Shown here piece by piece: positions 19,008 to 30,300 of a DNA stretch of 64,000 nt. Positions within the stretch are counted from its first letter, which is position 1; each line of letters starts with the position of its first letter. The DNA comes from Microglena sp. YARC (lineage: Eukaryota; Chlorophyta; Chlorophyceae; Chlamydomonadales; Chlamydomonadaceae). Below the pieces are notes generated by a model. The model had not been told where the DNA came from. It made no database searches and saw nothing but the letters and a program-made list of their open reading frames with translations. The position numbers were made by a program, and so were the translations under genes. The DNA lies in NCBI GenBank assembly GCA_022414725.1, contig CM039463.1, positions 81,883,654 to 81,947,653 on the forward strand, in the 5' to 3' direction.

Positions 19008-20799
19008 TGTGGATATATATGTTAGACAAGGTTTGATACACAACTCAAGTAAACGCACTCAACATCAACTTTTCCCAGAAACGGTAGCCCTGCAGAGTTG
19101 CTCGCGATTGTGTCAGAAGTTGGGATCCGGAGTTTCGGAATGATTGGTGGAGGTCACTGGTATGATACCTCAGCCGGAGGGGCCCTCTGACTCCCGCAAC
19201 TACCTGGCCGGTTGACAGCCTGGCACAATGCTCTCCGCCCCTTGCGACAAATTCGAATTGTGTCGTTGCAGCACATTGCCCGTGCTTCTTCTCTTGCTGA
19301 GCAGGATCTCGTAAGCAATTTCTCTTTCCCGCAATCCCGCTCTTGTATGCAAGCTTCAAATCTATAGCAGCATGGTGGCAGTCCTAACCAGCTCCGTAGA
19401 TCCCGTTCATCTCCCCCCCTCCCATTTTGCCCCGCCTCTTCCGATTGCCTCGTTTTCTTGCACCCGTTTCACCACCACCACCATCACTACGCTACTCTCA
19501 CCCTACTACTCACCCAACAGCTCTCCTGGGCCTGCTGCTAGGATGTGCCTGTTCGCAACATTCTGATTCTCAATGTTAGAATCTGTTCCTGGGATGAAGA
19601 GCTAGCTCACCTAGGTGCATGCTGCCTACCTACATGAAAAGCTACTTGAATTCCTAGCTAGCAAGCTGCGTGCTGCCGCCCAGCTGGCTGAATGGCTAGC
19701 TGAGTAGCTAGCCCTGCTGCTCCCCATCAGCTGCGCCGGCATGAGAGAGCTGGATGCATATGCTGTGAGTGAGAGAAAGCAGGCTGCATGCATGACTTGT
19801 AGCAGGGTAGTCTGCACGGTATGGGCATGAGCATGAGCTGGGGTATGAAAAAAAATGATTCCAGACTGATTCCAGACTAAGTAAACACTACTTGCTACTA
19901 CTAATGTTAATCCTGCACATAGAAGGTGAGCAGTAATGTGATAAAAAAATCAAAAATCTAAAACGTGCGCCATGGGGTAGCTAACAAGCTCTAGCAGGCA
20001 TTTAGAAAGCATGCACCGATCGTCAATGCTGTTGGTACTTTATTGTAAGTTCTTCTACCGGTGCAAGGTAGTAGGTATCGGAGCTAAGTATGTAGTAATG
20101 CAGTACGAATGGAAGTAGAATGTCTAAGAATAAGTAGCAAGATGGGAAAAGAGCAAATTTACTGAAACGACAGTAAATGGACAGCGTTACATAATGTACA
20201 GGAGGTGATCATCAGTCCATGATCATCAAGGCAGCATGCAAAATCAACGAAGATATTCTACCTCACCACTGAAAAATCTACAGAAAACACAGCGTGAATT
20301 AGGTAAGGTGAGTCTCCAGGATACTTCAAGGCCCCTTCAAAATGTGTATTTCAGCGGCGACCATCCCCCAAAAATGCAAAATCTGCAATAGATCAAGTAA
20401 TCTAACAAAAATATAGTGGGGGACAAAAAAGAAAGGAAAACAGTATCAAAGGCTCACAGGTTGGCCCCCTCAACCTCACTCCTTGTAACAAGGCATACTA
20501 TTTATTTATTTATCAAAAGCTCACTAGGACCCCTCGTGGGGTCCATCAACAGTTCAACACAACAATCGTCAGCTCAACAATCATCAACACAACAATAAAA
20601 GCACTACACAGCATTAACAAGAATCTTCAACACAGCATTAACAACATAACTTTGTTTTCGAAGTTGGACAAGTCCCTCGAGCCTATCTGGCTACCCCTGG
20701 AATGTCATATACATTTGAATAGGCAGAATTATACACGTGAGCCTAACAAAAACTGTAATATACATACACACCGTACAACCAGCACAAGCTAAAACGCAT
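19008..20799. other. Gene-free stretch
   Basis: I see no supported gene. Open frames at 19045-19359 (minus) and 19372-19566 (plus) are short, without domains. GCTAGCTAGC-rich sequence lies at 19650-19720; a CAACA-rich tract at 20540-20650; and a remnant of the 10256-type dispersed repeat near 20655. Confidence 0.4.
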
Positions 20800-21170
20800 A
20801 TAGAGCCCAGCATGGCACGAGGACAATGTACCTAGCACCATCATCATCATCATCATCATCATCATATGGAGTCCAGTGGGGCAACAAGACAATGTACCTA
20901 TCACCATCAGCATCAGCATCATATGGAGTCCAGTTGGGCACCATGACAATGTACCTATCTCCATTCATGAGTTGGAGGTATATGTAGGGACTGGCATATC
21001 ATATGAATTTGACCAGAGGCGAGTATGATATCATATGATATCATACAAATTGCATCATATGATATTGTATATAAATGGTAACTTTAGCCGAGTCAGACTG
21101 CAGGCATCATATGACATCGTTTGATATCGTATGATGATATGATATCATATGATATCATATTGCCGTTCCC
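20800..21170. repeat. 65-bp tandem repeat, then ATCATATGATATC palindrome cluster
   Basis: Three units at about 20800-20960 share CACGAGGACAATGTACCTA, TCACCATCA and CATATGGAGTCCAG, with (ATC)n expansion in the first. From 20990 to 21165, TATCATATGATATCATATGAT-type self-complementary words recur in three clusters (about 20996, 21027 and 21135). They could extrude cruciforms. Confidence 0.75.
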
Positions 21171-21843
21171 TAGGCATTTGTAACTTGGAACTGAGTTCAG
21201 CTCATCCACCACAGAAAAAGACACACTCTTTGTCAATCAACGTGGACGATTCCTAGGGTTCCAGTTCATTGAGTCTGTATGATCAGCCCATCCTGATAGC
21301 ACGGTTTATCCATGCTTGAAATAGTATCTGTTACGATAGGCTTGGATGACTTGTAGTGTGAGGTGATTTGCTTAACGAGGGCAGCCTGAAAGCTGATACA
21401 CTAGCTGCTCCCTCTCAATAAGTCATGTTATGACTACACATGCATGCTCAAACTAGTGTCTGTTGCAATAGACTTGCATGGCTTGTGAAATGCCTATCAA
21501 GTTCAGGAATAGCAGGTTTCGTAATTTGTTCTTATCTAGTCAAGGTTGGGCGATCATTCAGTCTATAGCGTCCTTAGGTCCTGTATTTCCAGGGGGTAGT
21601 GTACTCCAAACGTGGCATCTCGTGTATGGTAACCTGTAGACACACTGGGATAGTTCTGTGCGTGTGTGGATGTACATGAGGGCTCCATGCATACATGGAT
21701 GTACTTGATGTACAAGAGGATGTACATATGTGGATGTATACACATGGATGTACACTCATGGATGTACATGATGTATGATGGCTCCGTGGATACAGGGATG
21801 TATCGGACAGCTCTGCATGGGATCCCGATCTGCATAGTTGACC
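21171..21843. other. Gene-free stretch with a GGATGTACA repeat
   Basis: The only structure seen is an irregular GGATGTACATG / GGATGTATACACATGG repeat at about 21665-21800, spaced 12-24 bp. Nothing else is supported. Confidence 0.5.
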
Positions 21844-22030
21844 TTTTCCACTACAAGCAGCAGCTTCTAGGTAGCTCTTCCGGCTAGCAAACCAGCCAAA
21901 CCTGAAGCAAAGTAGTGCATCTGGAAGCTGACAAAATCAGTTTTTCAGTACTGCCAAAATCTTTGGGCTTAGCCCAGTGCCTGGCTCAGGGAGCTGCCTA
22001 GAATCTGCTGCTCGTAGCCGGAAAGAAAAA
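21844..22030 (+). mobile_element. MITE-like element
   Basis: Left CTACAAGCAGCAGCTTCTAG then GTAGCTC; right GGGAGCTGCCTAGAATCTGC then TGCTCGTAGCCGGAAAGAAA. The interior has AACCTGAAGCAAAGTAGTGC and CTGGAAGCTGAC. Flanking CTGCATAGTTG and AACTATGCAG are also inverted, so the element probably extends to about 21830 and 22037. Confidence 0.75.
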
Positions 22031-22184
22031 CTATGCAGCTCTGTGTATGTGTGGGCTCATGCACGGCTCTATATAACGGGTCTGTGCATGCATAGCAGTA
22101 CAGGATGGCTTTGCGAATTCATGGCTGTGCAGATGGCTTTGTGCATGCATGGGCCTACTGCATAGCTCTGCACAGGCATGCTCC

Positions 22185-22880
22185 CACATGGCAAACTTCA
22201 GATGATTCACCCCAAGTTCTGCAAGCGCAGCCTGGAGTCCATGCAGGTGGAGATGCCAGCCAACCAGCTCTCCTGCTGCAGCATGCACTAGCATGGCAGT
22301 CTTCAGATGATTCACTCCAAGCTCTACAAGCGCAGCCTGGAGTCCATGAAGGTGGAGATGCCCGCCAACCAGCTCTCCAGCTGCAGCATGCCCCCACATG
22401 GCAGTCCTCAGATGCTCCATCCCGGTGTTCAGTTAAAAGCAGCAGCTTCTAGGAGGCTCACCTGACTGAATATTCAGGTAAAGCTAATGTAACCTAGTGC
22501 GTCTAGAAGCTGACATAATCCACTGTCCAGAACTGTCAACATCTTGGGGCTTACCCCAGTGGCTGGCTCAGGGAGCTGCCTGGAAGCTGCTGCTTGTAGC
22601 TGAAAAGATAAACTATGCTCCATCCCTACCTCGGAAAGCGCAGCCTGGGGTCCATTAAGGTGGAGATGCCCGCCAACCAGCTCTCCTGCTGCAGAATAGC
22701 CTTACATGGCAGTCTTCAGATGATTCACCTCTATCTTTGCAAGTGCAGCTTGGAGTCCATGCAGGTGGAGATGCCCGCCAACCAGCTCTCAAGCTGCAGC
22801 ATGGCCTTGCATGGCAGTCTTCAGATGCTTTACTCCAAGCTCTGCAAGTGCAGCATGGAGTCCATGACTGTGAAGTTGTC
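22185..22880. repeat. 114-bp tandem repeat split by a MITE
   Basis: Units carry GCAGTCTTCAGATGATTCAC, CCAAGCTCTGCAAGCGCAGC, CTGGAGTCCATGCAGGTGGA and GATGCCCGCCAACCAGCTCT. About 2.3 units lie left of the MITE (22185-22423) and about 2.3 right (22615-22880). The length is a multiple of three and one frame reads protein-like, but the MITE and in-frame stops interrupt it. Confidence 0.8.
22424..22614 (+). mobile_element. MITE-like element inserted into a tandem repeat
   Basis: TTCAGTTAAAAGCAGCAGC at the left matches, inverted, GCTGCTGCTTGTAGCTGAA at the right (26-bp imperfect inverted repeat). ATGCTCCATCCC flanks both sides (22412-22423 and 22615-22626). It could be a 12-bp target duplication or two tandem-repeat copies of the same site. 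Confidence 0.75.
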
Positions 22881-22886
22881 CCTCAC

Positions 22887-23097
22887 GACTGTTTTCTTTT
22901 GGGGCGCCAAGGCAGCTCCCTTTCCCCATCCTTAGGCCAAACCTGAAGCTAGCCAGCGTGTCCAACAGCTGGCATGACAGGCATAGCTATACCCTCGCAA
23001 ACTGATGAGCGACATGGCAATGCAGCTGTAATCTTTGGGCTCGACTCAGTCGCTGGCTCATGGATATGTGTGGAAGCTGCCCCAAAAAGAAACAGTG
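22887..23097 (+). mobile_element. MITE-like element downstream of the transit-peptide gene
   Basis: Left ACTGTTTTCTTTTGGGGC, right GCCCCAAAAAGAAACAGTG. The right end is the clearest CACTG terminus in the family when read inverted. The interior is close to the copy at 13901-14098 (CCAAACCTGAAGCTAGCCAG, GGCTCGACTCAGTCGCTGGC). It ends 15 bp beyond the stop codon of the minus-strand gene and so lies in its 3' UTR. Confidence 0.75.
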
Positions 23098-23111
23098 CCC
23101 ACCACCGAGCA

Positions 23112-23552
23112 CTACTTATGCAGCAGGAAGTCGAAACCCAGGCTGGCAGCGAAAGCCATCGCCCCCTGCATCACGCTGTCCAAGAGCACACCGTCGGTGC
23201 CGTGCCTCCCCTTGTCGAACGTGTGTTCCAGCGTCTTAACTGAGTCGTAGTAGTTGAGGACGTTGTCGTAGTCGATGCCATGGCTGACGAAGTAGTCCCT
23301 GCGATCGCTGGGTCGCAGATCTCGCGTTGCCTCGAAGCAGTCCTGGATATCGTAGAGGGTGATATCCAACTGAGGCAAGGCTTGGAACACTGCGCGGTCT
23401 TGCCCCTGAGCTGAGGCGTGGGTAATAACTCGCAAAGCGCGGGCAGATTGGACCCTCGCCTTCACCGCCGTGAGGGAGCTTTGACCGCGTTGCTGAATGC
23501 GGAGATTGCTTGGACGGGAGCTGGCGCTCTGGGAAAGGAGGGCAGATCTCAT
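23112..23552 (-). CDS. Unrecognised protein with a chloroplast-transit-like N-terminus, 146 aa
   Basis: A single-exon frame opens with MRSALLSQSASSRPSN and continues for about 48 residues rich in Ser, Arg, Ala and Gln, nearly free of acidic residues. That fits an algal plastid (or mitochondrial) transit peptide ending near THASAQ. The mature part (about 98 residues) is acidic, with ALPQLDITLYDIQDCFEA, DRRDYFVSHGIDYDNVLN and a final hydrophobic helix (VMQGAMAFAASLGFDFLL). I do not recognise the family. The start is the first ATG after non-coding sequence. Its promoter and first 37 codons are duplicated at 43.6-44.5 kb, while the body is not. Its stop is 15 bp from a MITE. Confidence 0.65.
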   Translation of the reverse strand: MRSALLSQSASSRPSNLRIQQRGQSSLTAVKARVQSARALRVITHASAQGQDRAVFQALPQLDITLYDIQDCFEATRDLRPSDRRDYFVSHGIDYDNVLNYYDSVKTLEHTFDKGRHGTDGVLLDSVMQGAMAFAASLGFDFLLHK

Positions 23553-24382
23553 TGTTTGATGCGATTGAGGAACGAAGCTCTGTCAGAAGTTCAAAAGATT
23601 CCTAGAATGGAGGGAGGGGTAATTGTAGATAATTCGGAAAGCTGGTAGAATTGTAAATTTGTAAAACGAACGACTCTGCTGTTGTTATGCAAGTCTGGTT
23701 GCAGGCGCGGAGGGATAATTGTGTAGAAGGTGGCGAAGCTTCGAGCTCAATGCATTTGCAACAATAATGGTTGGGTTTCTTTTATCAAGCTCGGTCTCTA
23801 GCACGGTTTATGTTTTCGACTGTTTTCAAGGTTTCAAGGTTTCGAATGTCCACGTCATCCGACTCGACACTCTGATTAATCTGACTCAGCAAGTTTGATA
23901 CGGCGGATTCTACCCTTCACTTTGAGCAGATCAGATGAGGGGAGATCATCATGACTCTTCCGGAAGTCCGGGCCGCAGGCGCAGGCGAGGAGCAGGCCCC
24001 GGTCCAGGCTTACGACATACGACATCGCACACCTGTCGCGACAGCTGACAGCTGTCGTCCGGATGCGCTGTTTGCTAGACATATATACTTCGTCTTTCTA
24101 GTAGATTTATAATTGTTCAAGTCAGAGGGTTGAAGCCCTCGTGCGATAATTCTGGAAAATGTCCGGAACTCATCGTTGGAGCCTGATGAAGAAGAATGTG
24201 AGGAGGAAAAACGGGAGAGAAAATCGCCCTTTTCGAGTCATCCCCCCATCCCAAACTGTGTCATCCACCGCCCTGTCATCCTCCCATCCAAGAGCCACAA
24301 TTCGTATCACTCGAACGGGAGCTGGTTCGAATGAGGGAACTATACGGAAGGCGGGAAGGGGCTCGGGCTTCGAACACTAATG
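23553..24382 (-). promoter_or_regulatory. Upstream region of the transit-peptide gene (duplicated at 43731-44560)
   Basis: This 830-bp segment between the gene's ATG and the first satellite unit is nearly base-identical to 43731-44560. It must contain the promoter. A 68-codon minus-strand frame (23876-24082, beginning MSSKQRIRTTAVS) is intact in both copies, but the copies are too similar for that to be evidence of coding. A plus-strand frame near 24280-24380 reads as a charged helix and is likewise unproven. Confidence 0.45.
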
Positions 24383-27300
24383 CCACCTTCTCTTGCGCGC
24401 GTAAGCCACCGCACCGTAGCCCACCGCACCTTAGCCTGGCATCCGTACTGCCTGTACCACTGTCTGACTTGGAGCTGACGCTGTCCCTAGGCCGATAAAA
24501 GTGTCGAGATCGCACCGCAGCATAACATATTATCTTCCTCTTTTTACGACAATACGTCCTCCTTCCTTCTTCCCACAATGCGTCCTCATTCCATGCTTCT
24601 AGACAATTGTGATAAGGTGCTTCCGACGTTATGATGGACAATTCGGATGAATGCACCGGTACGGAGCTTCCTGGTTGATGGCGCGCGTCCAAAGAAGACT
24701 CCTTTCCGTCGCATGAGCCTAGACGAACTGAACACGGGTGCAAAGCACACGCGAGGTGAGCAATCCTTGTTCGCATAGCTAGCTAGATAGCTCACATTTG
24801 AAAGAAGCAAACCACTATCGGTATAAAGCTTCCTACTTGGTGGGGCGTACCCATAGAAGACTCCTTTCCGTCGCATGAACCTTAACGAACTTGCTTGAGA
24901 ACAAGTGCTTGAAAGCATCTTGTAAGCCAAAGTGCATGCTACTTCTTGTCCCTGCTTCTTGTGTACTCAGTCGTTTCCCAGCCGGTATCAACAGTTTCGC
25001 ATCCATTGTTCAGGTCAAGATATCATGCATGGAGGGAAAGCTGCACTTCTTTGTCCATATTGGTAAGTTCCTGCAATGTTCTCAAATGTGTATCTATCTT
25101 TCTCTGTACGCTTTAATTCTAAGAGAGCCTTCCAAGAACAGGACTTGCAAAAGCCTTGTTAAGTGCAGCCATATCTGGTATATCATACCGATAGGGATTT
25201 TTAGCAGAGCCCCCCACCAGATTCAACCCGTTGCCTGTTTGACTGACCGACCGACCGAAACATTGAAGCCTGACACATCAGCCAACTGCCTCATAACTAA
25301 CTGGCTTCGGTCAGCTCCATTTCTGTTGCCACCTGTTGTTCCATTGTCAACACACTCAGCCAATTTTCCGCGTCACTTGCGACGCTGCTTAGGACTTGTC
25401 TTTGAGGACTAAGACTTTAGGACTGCTACACCCAGAAATTTAGGCAGTATGTACTATACCCTCGCCTGTCTTCTTTTCTTTCCTCGAAATAATTATACAA
25501 TTGGTTGTTAACTTTAACTTGCCCTATGTTGCGTTAGGTTTGGCTGAATAGCTAGTCATTTTCCAGGTCGTCAAAGACGGCGAGCAGCCAAACTGCTGGT
25601 CAGAGCTAAACTCAAGTTCAAACTGAATAGACGGACAGGGGAGCTGTCTAGAAGAGAAAAACTCTGATAGCCGTGACATAAACCACCTCATAGGATCCAT
25701 TTTGAACCTCTTTTTCCCTGAATGCGCAATTTATTTCTGAAGAACTTGCTTTATTGCTATGCAGGTGGAATACATGAGGCAGTGCGTGTGTCTGCATGTT
25801 GTCGCTTGACAAAAGTTCTAGGAGGACATCTACAATTGAAGAATCACTGTCAAGTTAGATGGCTGGTTTATAATGAAAGAGGAGACACATGTCATCATTC
25901 CCTGGTTTTAGGATGGCTAGGGCGTGGTCTGCAGTTTACGATGACCATGGATGCAGTCCCAGGTCTTGAAAATACCAAGGCCAGCACGTGTTGAAGATCA
26001 GCGATTCTAAAGGACCGCCTGAAGGATTCTCTACTGCATTTATTTGGATGGGACACCTTTCCTTTCTGATTAGGTTTAGATCACAAATTGCTTTTTTGGA
26101 TCTCCGGATTTTGTCAGGTTCATTTAGGTGGATTCCTGATTTTCTGACATTTTAAAGGATGATTTCCCAACATCTGGAAAAATTGAGGAATCTGACCATC
26201 ATCATCATAATGTCCTATAAATATTCGTTGTTTGATAGAAATTTCTTCATAACTTGGACTTCCAATATGTCTTGCTTGCAGTGTCCTGAAAAAATTCACT
26301 GCGATTTCTGGAAATTTTCAGGATGATGCTTTTGAGACCTGGAAATCCCTGATTACTCGATTTTATTTGTTTTTCAACTTTCTAAAATTTTACTGCGCTT
26401 TCTGGAATTTTTCAGGACAATGCGTTTGATTTTAGAGAAATCTCTGATTTGAGCGTGATGATTTCTGGAATTTTCCAGGATGATGCTTTTGACATCTAAA
26501 GAATCCCTGATTTTTCGACTTAATTAGCTTTTCAGCGCCCTGAATTTTTTTGTGCGTTTTCTAGACATTTTCTGGATGATGCTTTTGATATTTGGGAATC
26601 CCCTGATTTTCCGATGTCATTTCTGATTTGACCCGGATTCATAATAAATTCGGGTCCAGTTGTTAGGTGCCGTTTTTCAGACGTAAACTGTAACACGACT
26701 GTGAGAGAGAGACTAATGCCCACCTTCTCTTGCGCGCGTAAGCCACCGCACCGTAGCCCACCGCACCTTAGCCTGGCATCCGTACTGCCTGTACCACTGT
26801 CTGACTTGGAGCTGACGCTGTCCCTAGGCCGATAAAAGTGTCGAGATCGCACCGCAGCGCAGATCGCACCGCAGCACATATTATCTTCCTCTTTTTACGA
26901 CAATACGTCCTCCTTCCTTCTTCCCACAATGCGTCCTCATTCCATGCTTCTAGACAATTGTGATAAGGTGCTTCCGACGTTATGATGGACAATTCGGATG
27001 AATGCACCGGTACGGAGCTTCCTGGTTGATGGCGCGCGTCCAAAGAAGACTCCTTTCCGTCGCATGAGCCTAGACGAACTGAACACGGGTGCAAAGCACA
27101 CGCGAGGTGAGCAATCCTTGTTCGCATAGCTAGCTAGATAGCTCACATTTGAAAGAAGCAAACCACTATCGGTATAAAGCTTCCTACTTGGTGGGGCGTA
27201 CCCATAGAAGACTCCTTTCCGTCGCATGAACCTTAACGAACTTGCTTGAGAACAAGTGCTTGAAAGCATCTTGTAAGCCAAAGTGCATGCTACTTCTTGT

Positions 27301-30300
27301 CCCTGCTTCTTGTGTACTCAGTCGTTTCCCAGCCGGTATCAACAGTTTCGCATCCATTGTTCAGGTCAAGATATCATGCATGGAGGGAAAGCTGCACTTC
27401 TTGTCCATATTGGTAAGTTCCTGCAATGTTCTCAAATGTGTATCTATCTTTCTCTGTACGCTTTAATTCTAAGAGAGCCTTCCAAGAACAGGACTTGCAA
27501 AAGCCTTGTTAAGTGCAGCCATATCTGGTATATCATACCGATAGGGATTTTTAGCAGAGCCCCCCCACCAGATTCAACCCGTTGCCTGTTTGACTGACCG
27601 ACCGACCGAAACATTGAAGCCTGACACATCAGCCAACTGCCTCATAAACTAACTGGCTTCGGTCAGCTCCATTTCTGTTGCCACCTGTTGTTCCATTGTC
27701 AACACACTCAGCCAATTTTCCGCGTCACTTGCGACGCTGCTTAGGACTTGTCTTTGAGGACTAAGACTTTAGGACTGCTACACCCAGAAATTTAGGCAGT
27801 ATGTACTATACCCTCGCCTGTCTTCTTTTTCTTTCCTCGAAATAATTATACAATTGGTTGTTAACTTTAACTTGCCCTATGTTGCGTTAGGTTTGGCTGA
27901 ATAGCTAGTCATTTTCCAGGTCGTCAAAGACGGCGAGCAGCCAAACTGCTGGTCAGAGCTAAACTCAAGTTCAAACTGAATAGACGGACAGGGGAGCTGT
28001 CTAGAAGAGAAAAACTCTGATAGCCGTGACATAAACCACCTCATAGGATCCATTTTGAACCTCTTTTTCCCTGAATGCGCAATTTATTTCTGAAGAACTT
28101 GCTTTATTGCTATGCAGGTGGAATACATGAGGCAGTGCGTGTGTCTGCATGTTGTCGCTTGACAAAAGTTCTAGGAGGACATCTACAATTGAAGAATCAC
28201 TGTCAAGTTAGATGGCTGGTTTATAATGAAAGAGGAGACACATGTCATCATTCCCTGGTTTTAGGATGGCTAGGGCGTGGTCTGCAGTTTACGATGACCA
28301 TGGATGCAGTCCCAGGTCTTGAAAATACCAAGGCCAGCACGTGTTGAAGATCAGCGATTCTAAAGGACCGCCTGAAGGATTCTCTACTGCATTTATTTGG
28401 ATGGGACACCTTTCCTTTCTGATTAGGTTTAGATCACAAATTGCTTTTTTGGATCTCCGGATTTTGTCAGGTTCATTTAGGTGGATTCCTGATTTTCTGA
28501 CATTTTAAAGGATGATTTCCCAACATCTGGAAAAATTGAGGAATCTGACCATCATCATCATAATGTCCTATAAATATTCGTTGTTTGATAGAAATTTCTT
28601 CATAACTTGGACTTCCAATATGTCCTTGCTTTGCAGTGTCCTGAAAAAATTCACTGCGATTTCTGGAAATTTTCAGGATGATGCTTTTGAGACCTGGAAA
28701 TCCCTGATTACTCGATTTTATTTATTTTTCAACTTTCTAAAATTTTACTGCGCTTTCTGGAATTTTTCAGGACAATGCGTTTGATTTTAGAGAAATCTCT
28801 GATTTGAGCGTGATGATTTCTGGAATTTTCCAGGATGATGCTTTTGACATCTAAAGAATCCCTGATTTTTTCGACTTAATTAGCTTTTCAGCGCCCTGAA
28901 TTTTTTTTGTGCGTTTTCTAGACATTTTCTGGATGATGCTTTTGATATTTGGGGAATCCCCTGATTTTCCGATGTCATTTCTGATTTGACCCGGATTCAT
29001 AATAAATTCGGGTCCAGTTGTTAGGTGCCGTTTTTCAGACGTAAACTGTAACACGACTGTGAGAGAGAGACTAATGCCCACCTTCTCTTGCGCGCGTAAG
29101 CCACCGCACCGTAGCCCACCGCACCTTAGCCTGGCATCCGTACTGCCTGTACCACTGTCTGACTTGGAGCTGACGCTGTCCCTAGGCCGATAAAAGTGTC
29201 GAGATCGCACCGCAGCGCAGATCGCACCGAGCACATATTATCTTCCTCTTTTTACGACAATACTCCTCCTTCCTTCTTCCCACAATGCGTCCTCATTCCA
29301 TGCTTCTAGACAATTGTGATAAGGTGCTTCCGACGTTATGATGGACCAATTCGGATGAATGCACAGGTACGGAGCTTCCTGGTTGATGGCGCGCGTCCAA
29401 GAAGACTCCTTTCCGTCGCATGAGCTAGACGAACTGAACACACGGGTGCAAAGCACACGCGAGGTGAGCAATCCTTGTTCGCATAGCTAGCTAGATAGCT
29501 CACATTTGAAAGAAGCAAACCACTATCGGTATAAAGCTTCCTTACTTGGTGGGGGCGTACCCATAGAAGACTCCTTTCCGTCGCATGAACCTTAACGAAC
29601 TTGCTGAGAACAAGTGCTTGAAAGCATCTTGTAAGCCAAAGTGCATGCTACTTCTTGTCCCTGCTTCTTGTGTACTCAGTCGTTTCCCAGCCGGTATCAA
29701 CAGTTTCGCATCCATTGTTCAGGTCAAGATATCATGCATGGAGGAAAAGCTGCACTTCTTTGTCCATATTGGTAAGTTCCTGCAATGTTCTCAATGTGTA
29801 TCTATCTTTCTCTGTACGCTTTAATTCTAAGAGAGCCTTCCAAGAACAGGACTTGCAAAAGCCTTGTTAAGTGCAGCCATATCTGGTATATCATACCGAT
29901 AGGGATTTTTAGCAGAGCCCCCCCACCAGATTCAACCCGTTGCCTGTTTGACTGACCGACGACCGAAACATTGAAGCCTGACACATCAGCCAACTGCCTC
30001 ATAACTAACTGGCTTCGGTCAGCTCCATTTCTGTTGCCACCTGTTGTTCCATTGTCAACACACTCAGCCAATTTTCCGCGTCACTTGCGACGCTGCTTAG
30101 GACTTGTCTTTGAGGACTAAGACTTTAGGACTGCTACACCCAGAAATTTAGGCAGTATGTACTATACCCTCGCCTGTCTTTCTTTTCTTTCCTCGAAATA
30201 ATTATACAATTGGTTGTTAACTTTAACTTGCCCTATGTTGCGTTAGGTTTGGCTGAATAGCTAGTCATTTTCCAGGTCGTCAAAGACGGCGAGCAGCCAA

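Noticed and set aside
19045..19566. ORFs on both strands at 19.0-19.6 kb
   Set aside because: Short, no domains, no splice partners, and no repeat or homology support.
24276..24930. Minus-strand ORFs of 114-166 codons repeated in each satellite unit
   Set aside because: Two overlapping frames are both open and the units are too similar for conservation to mean selection. No splice partner or domain found.
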